Shown here piece by piece: positions 16,958 through 25,462 of a stretch of DNA of 64,000 nucleotides. Numbering within the stretch: position 1 is the stretch's first letter; every line of letters begins with the position of its first letter. The notes under the pieces are model-generated. The model was not told the DNA's origin. It saw only the letters and a program-made list of their open reading frames with translations, and did not search any database. The DNA is taken from the NCBI GenBank assembly GCA_934757275.1, contig CAKVLN010000008.1, positions 33,781 to 97,780 on the forward strand, written 5' to 3'. The position numbers were made by a program, and so were the translations under genes. Origin of the DNA: an uncultured Candidatus Melainabacteria bacterium (GTDB lineage: Bacteria; Cyanobacteriota; Vampirovibrionia; Gastranaerophilales; Gastranaerophilaceae).

Positions 16958-17971
16958 CTTATAATAATCTCTAATCTTAACCTTTGGAACTACTGACATT
17001 CCAGGAATTACAGAATATTCTTGCAAATCTTCTTTATTAATAAACACAATTTTTACAGGTATTCTTTGCACAATTTTTACGAAAGAACCAACTGCATTTT
17101 CTGGTGGGAATAAACTTGCTTTTGCGCCAGAACTTCTTTGGATACTGTCAATCTTACATTTGAAAACTTTGTCTGGGTATGTATCAATTTTTACATCAAC
17201 GTCCATACCTTCCTTCATGTGTGTCAACTGTGTTTCTTTGTAGTTTGCTACCACCCAAACATCATGTGGAACAACAACAAATAATGGGCTACCAGGTTGA
17301 ACCATCATACCAACTTCAACTTTTTTGTTAGAAACTGTACCATCGATTGGAGCTTTGATGTCTGTGTATTCCAACGCTAGTTCTGCTGCACGTTTTTGAG
17401 CCTTCAATACATTCAAATCTGCGTCAGCAACTTTTGCACTCTTTGCAGGATTTTTAGAAAAAATTGATTGGTCAGCAGTTGTTTGTTTTGCTTGAATTGT
17501 TTCTAAGTTTGTTCTTGCTCTATCCAAAGTTTGTTTAGAAACTGCACCCGCTTTGTAAAGATTTTCGTATCTTTCAACATCTTTTCTTGCTAATTCAATT
17601 TCAGAATTTGCTGCACTTAAATTTGCGTGTGCATTTTGTTGATTTAATAGCGCTTTTTCATACGCTGCAGTTGCTTGGTCTAATTTAACTTGATAGTCTA
17701 CTTTATCAATTACTGCAACAACTTGACCAGCTTTAACTGGTTGGTTGTCTTTCACTAGAACTTTTACAATTTGCCCAGAAACCTTAGGCGAAACAGATAC
17801 CGTCGTTGTTTCAACATAAGCATCATCTGTTGATTCAGAACCTAAAGTGTCATAAATAAAATAACCGCCAACAAGAATTGCAACTATTGCTAAAAAAGTG
17901 AAAATGTATCTCTTTTTAACAGGTAATTGCTTTGTCGCCTCTTTTTTTTCAATTTTATTTTCATCGCTCAT
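16943..17971 (-). CDS. HlyD/EmrA-type membrane fusion protein (efflux adaptor)
   Basis: 342 residues from the ATG at 17971, which has GAAAGG 9 bases upstream; a TTG start seven codons earlier lacks this. One N-terminal membrane anchor lies at about 20-40 (YIFTFLAIVAILVGGYFIY). DDAYVETTTVSVSPKVSGQI, typical of EmrA/HlyD proteins, follows, then a coiled coil (about 90-160) and a beta-barrel with GMMVQPGSPLFVVV. It bridges an inner-membrane pump to an outer-membrane channel. MarR is encoded just upstream and a TolC-like channel divergently, but no pump gene is nearby. The last codons are made of octamer repeat sequence. Confidence 0.92.
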   Translation of the reverse strand: MSDENKIEKKEATKQLPVKKRYIFTFLAIVAILVGGYFIYDTLGSESTDDAYVETTTVSVSPKVSGQIVKVLVKDNQPVKAGQVVAVIDKVDYQVKLDQATAAYEKALLNQQNAHANLSAANSEIELARKDVERYENLYKAGAVSKQTLDRARTNLETIQAKQTTADQSIFSKNPAKSAKVADADLNVLKAQKRAAELALEYTDIKAPIDGTVSNKKVEVGMMVQPGSPLFVVVPHDVWVVANYKETQLTHMKEGMDVDVKIDTYPDKVFKCKIDSIQRSSGAKASLFPPENAVGSFVKIVQRIPVKIVFINKEDLQEYSVIPGMSVVPKVKIRDYYKKVNK

Positions 17972-18020
17972 AGTATATTGCCTTTCGTTCAAAATGGATA
18001 AATATTACCTTATTCACATT

Positions 18021-18476
18021 CTATATTTGTATTTCTAATGTTTCATCAAGAATTTCTCTCAATTGTTGCAACAATTCACCAACTCTTGCAACATCACTGT
18101 TATCAATCATATTTTTAACTTGTAAATAATGAGGTCTAATTTTGTCAAGAACAAATTCTGCTTTCTTTCTTCCTTCATCTGTGATTTCAACAATTTTCAC
18201 TGGTCGATTATTTTTTATTGAAAGTGTTCTTGTTATATAACCTTGTTTCTCCAAACCATCTAAAAGCTTGCCAGTATTAGCTCTATCTTTTAAAATTATT
18301 TTGGCTAAATCTCTTTGACACATCTTTGGACTATTAGCCAAAACGTCCAAAACGGTATATTCTTCACAACTTATGCCTGCATTATATTTTTCAAATACTT
18401 GCGAACCCAAAAGCTTGCAGTATTTTGCAGTTAATTCAATTTGATAAAATATTGTATCTGTAAAATGTGTTTGCAT
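18021..18476 (-). CDS. MarR-family transcriptional regulator
   Basis: 151 residues with a winged helix typical of MarR: CQRDLAKIILKDRANTGKLLDGLEKQGY and the wing TLSIKNNRPVKIVEITDEG. It is predicted to repress its own operon (with the efflux adaptor) and the divergent TolC-like gene, because the same 57-base sequence with GTTGCA/TGCAAC half-sites lies upstream of both. AGAGGAT precedes the ATG at rather long spacing. Confidence 0.9.
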   Translation of the reverse strand: MQTHFTDTIFYQIELTAKYCKLLGSQVFEKYNAGISCEEYTVLDVLANSPKMCQRDLAKIILKDRANTGKLLDGLEKQGYITRTLSIKNNRPVKIVEITDEGRKKAEFVLDKIRPHYLQVKNMIDNSDVARVGELLQQLREILDETLEIQI

Positions 18477-18481
18477 TTTTT

Positions 18482-18538
18482 AAATCAATCCTCTATTTGA
18501 AGTATGTTATTTTCGCAACATGTTGCAAATGCAACACA
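18482..18538. promoter_or_regulatory. Putative MarR operator, copy 1
   Basis: CGCAACATGTTGCAAATGCAAC contains overlapping inverted half-sites (GCAACATGTTGC and GTTGCAAATGCAAC). A near-identical direct copy lies at 18773-18829. It is placed just upstream of marR, where bound repressor would block transcription. Confidence 0.7.
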
Positions 18539-18540
18539 TT

Positions 18541-18772
18541 AATACTAACATTCTTTTTTTGAAAAATCAAGAGGGGAAAATATTTTATCACGCTTAACGT
18601 TTTTTAGGCTAATAATCTTCTCAAATTATGAAAACAATTAAACCGCCCTAGTTAGGGAGGTCGCAGTTGTTCGAGCGATAGCGAGTTACAAATGCTGGTG
18701 GGTATTAACAAAGGAGGTAACTAAAAATTGAGTAAATAAAAGAAATCTATATGTAATTTATCGCAAATCAAG
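18541..18772. other. Spacer between duplicated operators, no gene seen
   Basis: About 230 bases between the two operator copies. It contains a CCGCCCTAGTTAGGGAGG hairpin-like stretch and an excellent SD (AAAGGAGGT, 18710-18718) followed only by TTG-AGT-AAA-TAA. It looks like decayed or rearranged DNA. Confidence 0.4.
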
Positions 18773-18842
18773 AAATCACTCCTCTATTTGAAGTATGTTA
18801 TTTTCGCAACATGTTGCAAACGCAACACACTTGTGCTATGAT
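18773..18842 (+). promoter_or_regulatory. Promoter and MarR operator, copy 2, for the TolC-like gene
   Basis: TTGCAA (18814-18819), a 17-base spacer and TATGAT (18837-18842) form a good vegetative promoter. The -35 lies inside the CGCAACATGTTGCAAACGCAAC operator, so repressor binding would exclude polymerase. Confidence 0.75.
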
Positions 18843-18888
18843 TTCATGTAATAAATCAAATGCTTTAATCAAAGAAAGAGAAAAAGAT

Positions 18889-20289
18889 ATGAAAAAGTTA
18901 TTATCACTAGCTATATTATTATCATTGAGCGTAGGCAATGCAGTTCCAGTTTTGGCTGCACAAAAGACTGTTTTGAAAGCTGGCGCAGAGCAATCAATTG
19001 ACAAAAACAAGAAAAAAGAGTCTGCTAAAGTTAAGCCGACAAGAAATAAATATGAATATGTAAACCTTGCTTGGTGGGCGCAATTTAATGACGAATATTT
19101 GAATGATTATATTGTAAAAGCAGTTGAGAATAACAAAGATTTAAAAATGGCAACATTAACAATAGATGAATATTATCAAAATGTTGTAATGCAAAGAGCT
19201 GGCGAACTTCCAACACTTCAAGCTGGTTTCTTCCCAGGGTATGGAAAGTTTATTGGCCCATCATCAGGCGGTTTTGCTTTGCCGATTGTCGCAAATTATG
19301 AGTTAGATTTGTTTGGCAAAAACCATAACAAAACGACTGCAATCAGAAAACTTTACGAAGCATCGATTTTAGATGAACAATCAGCCTACATTTCTATTGC
19401 CTCTTCTGTTGGAAGTGTTTATGTAAACATCGTGAAATTAGATGCAATGATTGATTTGCAAGAAGATATTGTAAAATTAAGAAAAGAAATTTTTGAAATT
19501 ATGTCAGTAAGTAACGCAGAAGGTATTGTATCAACTTCTGATCTTGTAAAAGCAAACAAGGCTTATATCTCTGGCGTTGCAGACTTAACCGATTTACAGA
19601 AGGAAAGAACAAAGCTTCTACACCAATTAGCGGTTTTGATTGGTGATAGTCCAAATAATATTGAGGAATACAAAAGAACAGATTACAGAAAATTGGCGTT
19701 CTCTGGTTCTATTCCAGAATATGTAAGTTCTGATGTTATTATGCAAAGACCAGACTATAGAAAAGCTGAAAAAATGCTTGAAAAAGCTGGCATTGACGTT
19801 CGAGTTGCAAGAAAAGAAATGTTACCAACTCTTAGTCTAGGTGGCGGCGTATTATTCAATGCAAAACATTTTGAAAGCTTGTTTACAACCTCACAAATGA
19901 TTTGGGGTTTAGGCGGTTCAATAATGCAACCTCTTTTTGCTGGTGGTAAAATCAAGGCTAATTTGAAGGCTAAGAAAATTGCTTATGAAAGAAGTTTGAA
20001 AAACTATGAGAAAGTAAATTTGACTTCAATGCAAGAGGTTAATGATTCATTAGTTTCAGTGAACATGGACAAAGAAAAATTAGCTAAGCAAAAGAAAATA
20101 CAAGAACTTGAACAAAAAGACTTCAAACTTTCTCAAGACAAATTTAATCAAGGTGTGATTGCAAAATTAGACTTGAACCAAATGGAAGAAAATTTGCTAA
20201 CAGTTAACAAGTTGGTTTATTCTACAGAATTTGATTGTATGGTTGATTATATCAGTTTCTATAAAGCAATTGCAGCTCAGAAGATTTAA
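18889..20289 (+). CDS. TolC-family outer-membrane efflux protein
   Basis: 466 residues from the ATG at 18889 (AGAAAGAGA upstream). The signal peptide is MKKLLSLAILLSLS...VLAA. The two OEP-repeat halves are visible, with YELDLFGKN, ASSVGSVYVNIVKLDA, DVIMQRPDYRKAEKML, LGGSIMQPLFAGGKI and a late coiled coil, as in NodT/OprM-type proteins. It forms the outer-membrane exit duct for a tripartite pump with the divergently encoded adaptor. It shows that the cell has an outer membrane. Confidence 0.93.
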   Translation: MKKLLSLAILLSLSVGNAVPVLAAQKTVLKAGAEQSIDKNKKKESAKVKPTRNKYEYVNLAWWAQFNDEYLNDYIVKAVENNKDLKMATLTIDEYYQNVVMQRAGELPTLQAGFFPGYGKFIGPSSGGFALPIVANYELDLFGKNHNKTTAIRKLYEASILDEQSAYISIASSVGSVYVNIVKLDAMIDLQEDIVKLRKEIFEIMSVSNAEGIVSTSDLVKANKAYISGVADLTDLQKERTKLLHQLAVLIGDSPNNIEEYKRTDYRKLAFSGSIPEYVSSDVIMQRPDYRKAEKMLEKAGIDVRVARKEMLPTLSLGGGVLFNAKHFESLFTTSQMIWGLGGSIMQPLFAGGKIKANLKAKKIAYERSLKNYEKVNLTSMQEVNDSLVSVNMDKEKLAKQKKIQELEQKDFKLSQDKFNQGVIAKLDLNQMEENLLTVNKLVYSTEFDCMVDYISFYKAIAAQKI

Positions 20290-20314
20290 GAGAACTGTGG
20301 ACAAAGATTACTAA

Positions 20315-20342
20315 AAGGTGCGCCAATGGCGCACCTTTTTTT
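20315..20342. terminator. Bidirectional terminator
   Basis: AAGGTGCGCC/GGCGCACCTT with AAT loop and T-tracts on both strands, between the convergent TolC-like and TPR-glycosyltransferase genes. Confidence 0.9.
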
Positions 20343-20364
20343 GATTAAATATAAACAATCAAAC

Positions 20365-22071
20365 CTAAATCTTCCCCTTAATTTTATCTGCTATCTTTTT
20401 GCATCTCATTTTGTCGATTTCTTCCAAAATCTGATTTACTGGTGTATTCCAGTCGCCAGAGGTTGGGCATTGGAAAGGTTTAATGCTCTTGTACCACGCA
20501 ATATCATTGCCTTCCGTCTTAAACCAACGCCACTCAACGATTTTGTTGAAGATGCCGAAAGTCTTAATTCCGAGTGCACCAGCGAGGTTCATAACACCAT
20601 TATCTGTTGTAACCATCAAGTCCATACAATTCATTGCACAAGCGGTATCTTCCCAGTTCTTGAAGGTCTTACCTAAACGGATTAGTTGTGTATCTTCTGG
20701 TATTCTATCCATTTGTCGAGTTAAGTCATCTACTTGGAAACTATAAACCTCAACATCAGGCAAGCGCATTAGCGGATACAAGTAACTTAGTTGAATATCT
20801 CTATCTGTTTCTTTAGATGCCAACGTGCCTTCGTAAGCAATACCAATCTTGATTTTGTCATTATCGTTGATATGTTCTTTTTTGTAAGCGTTAATTTTTG
20901 ATTTTGGAACTCTCAAATATCCACTCGCTTTAGGAATTGTATCTGGCTGGGTTTCGCATACAATTGGCAAGTCCATCATAGGTATCCAATAGTCGTAATT
21001 TATAGTAGGAACTTCATCTTCTGTATAAATATTTACACCTAATTTTGAATCATTGAACAAACTTACCAAAGAATTTTGAACAACCAAAGAAACCTCTTTG
21101 CAACGTTTTTTCAACTCGTCTAAAAATCTTACAAACATAATTGAGTCACCAAAACCTTGTTCAAAGTGTACCAAAATGTGTTTATCTTTGATATCAAGTT
21201 TCATGTTCCACTTTTTCTTTTTAGTCGTTAATAATTTAGGAAAAGCAACATTGTTCAAATCTTCCTTTAAGAATCTGTGTTGCAAGAATTTGAAACCTTC
21301 TGAAAAACGCTTGTGGTGTACCAAATATGCGCCATAAGAGTGCAAATCAGAGTGCGTTGGGCTTAAATACATAAGTTTTTGATAAAACTCGTCAGCCTTT
21401 TGAACCTCGTCGAACTTACCATAAACATAAGCAAGGTTCTTAACCACAATTCTGTTGTTTGGCGCAAGCTCATAAGCTTTTCTAAGGTAATCAATTTGTT
21501 TTTCTTTGAATTTGTCTTGATAATAAGTTGAATACAAGTGACCAAGCATATTGTAAAGAGAAAAGTTGTTTTGGTTTTTCTCAAGAGCTTTTTCGTAGTA
21601 TTCAATAGCCTTTTTATTGTCCTTGATATCAGTGTAAGTCAAATCTGCAAGGTAAATGTAAACATCTTCCTTGTCTGGTGAAATTTCTTCAAATTTTTTC
21701 AAGAATTTGATGGCTAAATCGGCATTTCCAATTGATTTCATGCAAAGCCCGATATTCTTGTAAACATTTATTGGAAAACCTGAAAACTTCATTATGTCAC
21801 GGTATTGTTCAATCGCTTCAATATTCTTATTTTCAGACGCCATTTTCTGAGCATATTGTAAAGCGTAGTTCATATAATTGTTTGTAATATTATTTCTTTC
21901 CGCTTCATCATTGATTGCGGGGATAACCTCTCTAAATAATTCCAAACCTCTTTCATAATTTTTGTTTTTGCAATAATATTCAGCCATTGCAACGTCCATG
22001 GACGTAATCAAATCTTTTGAATTGTCCATCGGAATTTCTTTTCTTACTACCAAACGCTTTGAAACTTGCAT
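20365..22071 (-). CDS. TPR protein with heptosyltransferase-like (GT9) C-terminus
   Basis: 568 residues. About 25-280 is a run of tetratricopeptide repeats (for example KAIEYYEKALEKNQNNFSLY and KADEFYQKLMYLSPTHSDL). About 290-550 has a GT9-like fold, with VHFEQGFGDSIMFVRFL, KIKIGIAYEG and TTDNGVMNLAGALGIKTFGIF, resembling ADP-heptose:LPS transferases. It probably glycosylates a protein or envelope component; flagellar proteins are a reasonable guess but unproven. SD GGAGAAAG precedes the ATG. No signal peptide is present, so it is cytosolic. Confidence 0.85.
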   Translation of the reverse strand: MQVSKRLVVRKEIPMDNSKDLITSMDVAMAEYYCKNKNYERGLELFREVIPAINDEAERNNITNNYMNYALQYAQKMASENKNIEAIEQYRDIMKFSGFPINVYKNIGLCMKSIGNADLAIKFLKKFEEISPDKEDVYIYLADLTYTDIKDNKKAIEYYEKALEKNQNNFSLYNMLGHLYSTYYQDKFKEKQIDYLRKAYELAPNNRIVVKNLAYVYGKFDEVQKADEFYQKLMYLSPTHSDLHSYGAYLVHHKRFSEGFKFLQHRFLKEDLNNVAFPKLLTTKKKKWNMKLDIKDKHILVHFEQGFGDSIMFVRFLDELKKRCKEVSLVVQNSLVSLFNDSKLGVNIYTEDEVPTINYDYWIPMMDLPIVCETQPDTIPKASGYLRVPKSKINAYKKEHINDNDKIKIGIAYEGTLASKETDRDIQLSYLYPLMRLPDVEVYSFQVDDLTRQMDRIPEDTQLIRLGKTFKNWEDTACAMNCMDLMVTTDNGVMNLAGALGIKTFGIFNKIVEWRWFKTEGNDIAWYKSIKPFQCPTSGDWNTPVNQILEEIDKMRCKKIADKIKGKI

Positions 22072-22214
22072 GCTCTTTCTCCAATTTAAACAGTTTAATA
22101 TGATGATATCATATTTTTCTTAGTTTTTAAATAAAAAGCGACGAAAATGGGTTGTTTAGAGTATTGGCGTTTTGAAGTCAGCTTGTTGCTGATTTCACGC
22201 CAATACTCTTATTA

Positions 22215-22425
22215 CTTTTTGTGTACTTTTCTTTTTATTAAAAATACTTTTTTCTTTTTTGTTGCGAAATAAAAAGAAAAAAGTAAGCAAAAAAGAAAAA
22301 CCACGCATTGTTTTCTACGCTCTTACGAGCGTTTGTTTAAATGGCTGAATTAGCAGGCAGAGCCTGCACTCTAACGTTCGCTATCGTGGCTAATCGCCAC
22401 ACGTTCACGGCGTAAAATGCGGTTG
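22215..22425 (+). repeat. Mosaic repeat module A, copy 2
   Basis: It has the same order as copy 1. The second hairpin here is ACGCTC/GAGCGT (22317-22332) around the conserved TTAC loop, where copies 1 and 3 have ACAACC/GGTTGT. Three stem pairs change together, so pairing is conserved while sequence is not. Confidence 0.8.
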
Positions 22426-22450
22426 TTGCAGGAAAGGGTGTTTTAAACAT

Positions 22451-22506
22451 TTTAACCCCACCCCGAAATCAAAGATTTCGACCCTCCCTCAAGGGGCGGG
22501 TAAGCC
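22451..22506 (+). repeat. Module B (CGAAATC/GATTTCG hairpin with GC-rich flanks)
   Basis: CACCCCGAAATCAAAGATTT is followed by CGACCCTCCCTCAAGGG. It is nearly identical to 29636-29690. Confidence 0.75.
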
Positions 22507-22549
22507 CAAATGCGCCAATTAAACGCAGATAATATAAAATTTTTTAAAC

Positions 22550-22615
22550 CTCTTATTCCCTTATTACCTTATTCCCCTATTCCCTTTCATGTATTCACTC
22601 ATTCACTTATTCACC
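22550..22615 (+). repeat. Octamer array, right arm
   Basis: TTATTCCC/TTATTACC-type units pass into TATTCACT/CATTCACT-type units. It closes the mosaic begun at 22215, exactly as at 2104. Confidence 0.75.
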
Positions 22616-22803
22616 TTGTCCCTCCCCCCTTCACAAATTACCCAGTCGGACTCCCTTTTTCGGCAATGTTTTAATCTCTAAAAAATAACATAATTTAGGA
22701 GTTAAACAAAGTTTAGAGGCTGTACTTCTTAGGCTATCTCCAGAAGCCAGCTTATAAGCCATTAAATCACCTATTGAAAAGGTTATTTACAAAGGAGGTC
22801 AAA

Positions 22804-24756
22804 ATGACGATTAGAAAACTTACTGTGGCAGCTGCGATTGCCGTTGGTATAGCAACGTGTTCGTTCAATACGGTAATGGCAGCCTGCCCATGCAACCAGC
22901 GTCCGACTGTAACAGAAGGTGCATGTCCGATTGAGGAAATGCCAGAAGTTACTGGAGCTGCTTGTCCATGCCAAACTCAGGCTCCTAAAAATGATTGTGG
23001 TTGCCCTGTTGCACCACAGTGTGAGCCTGACCCAGTTCCTTCTTGCGCTTTATGCCCAGGAACAAAAGATTTACAACGTGAAGATATGAAACAAGTTTAT
23101 TCATATCCTAACGCTGTTTACGGTTATAACAACTATATTGGTACAGAAAAAGATTCTATCTACAAAGCAGAAGGTTTTTCCGTAAACAGAGAAATTAACA
23201 AGCTTACCGCTGGTACAATGGGAACAACAGTAGCAACCGACGGTAATATTACAGGTGCTGCTACAAATATTCCTTGCTTAAACGATTTGACAAGCCATAG
23301 AGGTACGCCAATCGTTAGAGATGAAGCTAAAATGGACGGCAATGCTTGCCCTATTCAAATGAGTACAGCAAATTCAATTCAAGCTATTAAAAAAACTTTA
23401 ACTCCTTTTGACTTATCACCATTTGAAAATATGACTGGTGCAGCTGCCGGTTTGCAAATGTTCCCTGATGTACCTGATGGCTATTGGGCATCTTGTGAAA
23501 TCGATAAACTTGCTACAAACGATATTGTAGTCGGTTATCCTGACAGATTATTCAAACCATCAAGAAACATCTCTCGTGCAGAATTTGCAACAATGTTAGT
23601 AAAAGGTTTTGACAAGGATACATATTCTTGCGCACCTGAAAAATTATTCTCAGATGTACCAACAAATCACTGGGCAAATTCAGCAATTACCGTTGCTGTT
23701 CACAACGATTTGTTAAAAGGTTATCCAAACGGCAAATTTATGCCTAACCATAATGTAACTAGAGTAGAAGCTCTATGTGCTTTATCAAAAGGTATCAAAT
23801 GCGCAGATATGGATAAATGCAAGGCTCAAGAAATCTTATCTAAATATTGCGACGGTAATACAGTACCAGAATGGGCAATTATTCCTATTGCAAAAGCATT
23901 GGAAAAAGGTGCTTTGAATAATTCACCGGCACCAAACACAATCGCTCCATTTAAAGACGCATCTCGTGCAGATATAGCCGCAATGTTGCAAAATATCCGT
24001 GTCGCAGCAGGTATTGATAAAAACCCAGTAACTGCAAACAACGATTGCCCAATTTGCCCAACTGATAAGAAGGCATTTATTGAAAACGAAGAAATCGTTA
24101 AAATACCAACTTTACAGTTGAAGTTTAAGGACCAAGTAAGTGCTAAATCTTCTCACGTTGGTCAAAGATTTGCAGCTAAGACATTAGAAGACGTAACTAT
24201 CAATGGACACTTGTATCCATGCGGTTCAGATGTTCACGGTAAAGTTGTTGAAGTTGTAAGACCATCTGGTTGCCAAAAGGGTGCTTTGAAACTTGCATTT
24301 ACAGAAATCGAAAACTGCGGTCATAAAGATGTTTTACCACGACAAATTCTTAACGCAGAAATCAATAAATCTAATACACCAAACATCGTATCAAGAGTTG
24401 TTACAGCTCCACTTACATGGGGTGGTCAAATGTTAGGTATCGTAGGTAGAACAACAGGCGGTATGTTGTCTAACTTAGGTAACGCCCTAGAAGACGTAGC
24501 TTCTGGTACAGGTATCGCATTGGGTGAAGCTTTCCAAGGTCAATTTATGGCATCAGCAAGAAGCTTGGGTGACGTAGCAATTGATACTGTAAAAGCTCCA
24601 GTGGATATTACAAGAACTGCTTTGTCAGGTACAATGGGCTTAGTTCAAGCAACAGGCGACGAAGTTGGTTACTTAGTTGACGCTAAAGGATACAAAATCT
24701 CTGCTATTAATCCGAAAGAGCATGTAACTATTGCCTTCGGTTGCAGTGGCGAATAG
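22804..24756 (+). CDS. Exported Cys-rich SLH-domain protein
   Basis: 650 residues from the ATG at 22804 (AAAGGAGG 5 bases upstream; an earlier in-frame TTG is not needed). Signal peptide of about 28 residues ending VMA-ACPC. A Cys/Pro-rich stretch (about 27-85, many CPC, CGC and CPI units) follows, then a spacer. SLH repeats at about 220-410 carry FPDVPDGYWA, GYPDRLFKPSRNISRAEFA, FSDVPTNHWAN and GYPNGKFMPNHNVTRVEA. The C-terminal part has VGQRFAAKTLEDVTING and a Gly-rich region. SLH domains bind cell-wall polymers; here it may tether the outer membrane to the wall. It has a leader of at least 100 bases. Confidence 0.9.
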   Translation: MTIRKLTVAAAIAVGIATCSFNTVMAACPCNQRPTVTEGACPIEEMPEVTGAACPCQTQAPKNDCGCPVAPQCEPDPVPSCALCPGTKDLQREDMKQVYSYPNAVYGYNNYIGTEKDSIYKAEGFSVNREINKLTAGTMGTTVATDGNITGAATNIPCLNDLTSHRGTPIVRDEAKMDGNACPIQMSTANSIQAIKKTLTPFDLSPFENMTGAAAGLQMFPDVPDGYWASCEIDKLATNDIVVGYPDRLFKPSRNISRAEFATMLVKGFDKDTYSCAPEKLFSDVPTNHWANSAITVAVHNDLLKGYPNGKFMPNHNVTRVEALCALSKGIKCADMDKCKAQEILSKYCDGNTVPEWAIIPIAKALEKGALNNSPAPNTIAPFKDASRADIAAMLQNIRVAAGIDKNPVTANNDCPICPTDKKAFIENEEIVKIPTLQLKFKDQVSAKSSHVGQRFAAKTLEDVTINGHLYPCGSDVHGKVVEVVRPSGCQKGALKLAFTEIENCGHKDVLPRQILNAEINKSNTPNIVSRVVTAPLTWGGQMLGIVGRTTGGMLSNLGNALEDVASGTGIALGEAFQGQFMASARSLGDVAIDTVKAPVDITRTALSGTMGLVQATGDEVGYLVDAKGYKISAINPKEHVTIAFGCSGE

Positions 24757-24782
24757 TAAGTTAATCGTTCGCTAATAGGGGG

Positions 24783-24823
24783 AAGAAGTCGTAGGAAATA
24801 CGGCTTCTTTCTTTTTTGTGTAA
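24783..24823 (+). terminator. Terminator of the Cys-rich SLH gene
   Basis: AAGAAGTCGTA/TACGGCTTCTT stem (one G-U pair), GGAAA loop, followed by TCTTTTTT. Confidence 0.88.
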
Positions 24824-24830
24824 GGTATTT

Positions 24831-24945
24831 TTGTTGGGCTGAAAGCCCAACAAATTTGTAGAACGTGTTGGACGATTGTTCTCCAACACGACAAAAAATA
24901 AATTATTGTCGGGTTCAATGAAATTGTTGAACCCGACCTACAAAC
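24831..24945. repeat. Three consecutive perfect hairpins of unrelated sequence
   Basis: GTTGGGCTGAAAGCCCAAC (24833-24851); CGTGTTGGA...TCCAACACG (24864-24890); GTCGGGTTCAA...TTGAACCCGAC (24907-24940). The first is identical to the hairpin at 12027; a variant GTTGGGCAGGTATGCCCAAC lies at 54370. They fill the gap between two convergent genes. Confidence 0.7.
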
Positions 24946-24969
24946 TACTGTTTCAGAATATCCAATGAT

Positions 24970-25350
24970 TTACTCTTTAGCCTCTCGATATTCTTCGTCG
25001 GCTTCTGCCTCAATACGTTTGATTTCAAGCTCTTCTTCGTCTAAGTCTTCTTCTTGTTCTTCTTCAAGAATATCTTTTGGGGATTTTTTATGTTTTTTTG
25101 AATTTAAAACGGACGCAACATTTGACATTGCAAGTGAATTTAAGGTTGCACGGAGCAAAGCACTTCTATCAACATAAGGTTCGTTGTTGTAATATTCGCC
25201 TTCCTCTTCGCCTTCTGCAGGAGGAAGGTACATGGCTTCTGAACCATATTTTTCTTGACTCATTTTTGCCGCAGTTCCAGAAGGGTCTCCACTTTTAAAG
25301 TTGAACGCCCCGCCGATTCCATAAAAACCTGCTGACCTGTTATCTACCAC
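24970..25350 (-). CDS. Hypothetical acidic protein
   Basis: 126 residues starting at a GTG with GAGG about 8 bases upstream; no ATG is available. A Gly-rich start (GFYGIGGAFNFKSG) leads to a central segment and a strongly acidic tail (EEEQEEDLDEEELEIKRIEAEADEEYREAKE in outline), likely a charged helix. No family is recognised. Convergent with the SLH gene. Confidence 0.55.
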   Translation of the reverse strand: MVDNRSAGFYGIGGAFNFKSGDPSGTAAKMSQEKYGSEAMYLPPAEGEEEGEYYNNEPYVDRSALLRATLNSLAMSNVASVLNSKKHKKSPKDILEEEQEEDLDEEELEIKRIEAEADEEYREAKE

Positions 25351-25462
25351 TCTAAGACCTCATGTAAGAATAATATAACTACACTATTATACTTATCCTC
25401 ATAGTGTAATATAACCTCTAAAAATATTATTTGCTAGTTTGTAACAGAATTGTTACAAATAA

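Noticed and set aside
18710..18733. Strong SD (AAAGGAGGT) in the spacer upstream of the TolC-like gene
   Set aside because: The following TTG frame stops after three codons; possibly a gene remnant, not a gene.
22681..22800. Possible riboswitch in the leader of the Cys-rich SLH gene
   Set aside because: GGCT/AGCC pairings exist, but no known riboswitch core was recognised and the pairings are short.
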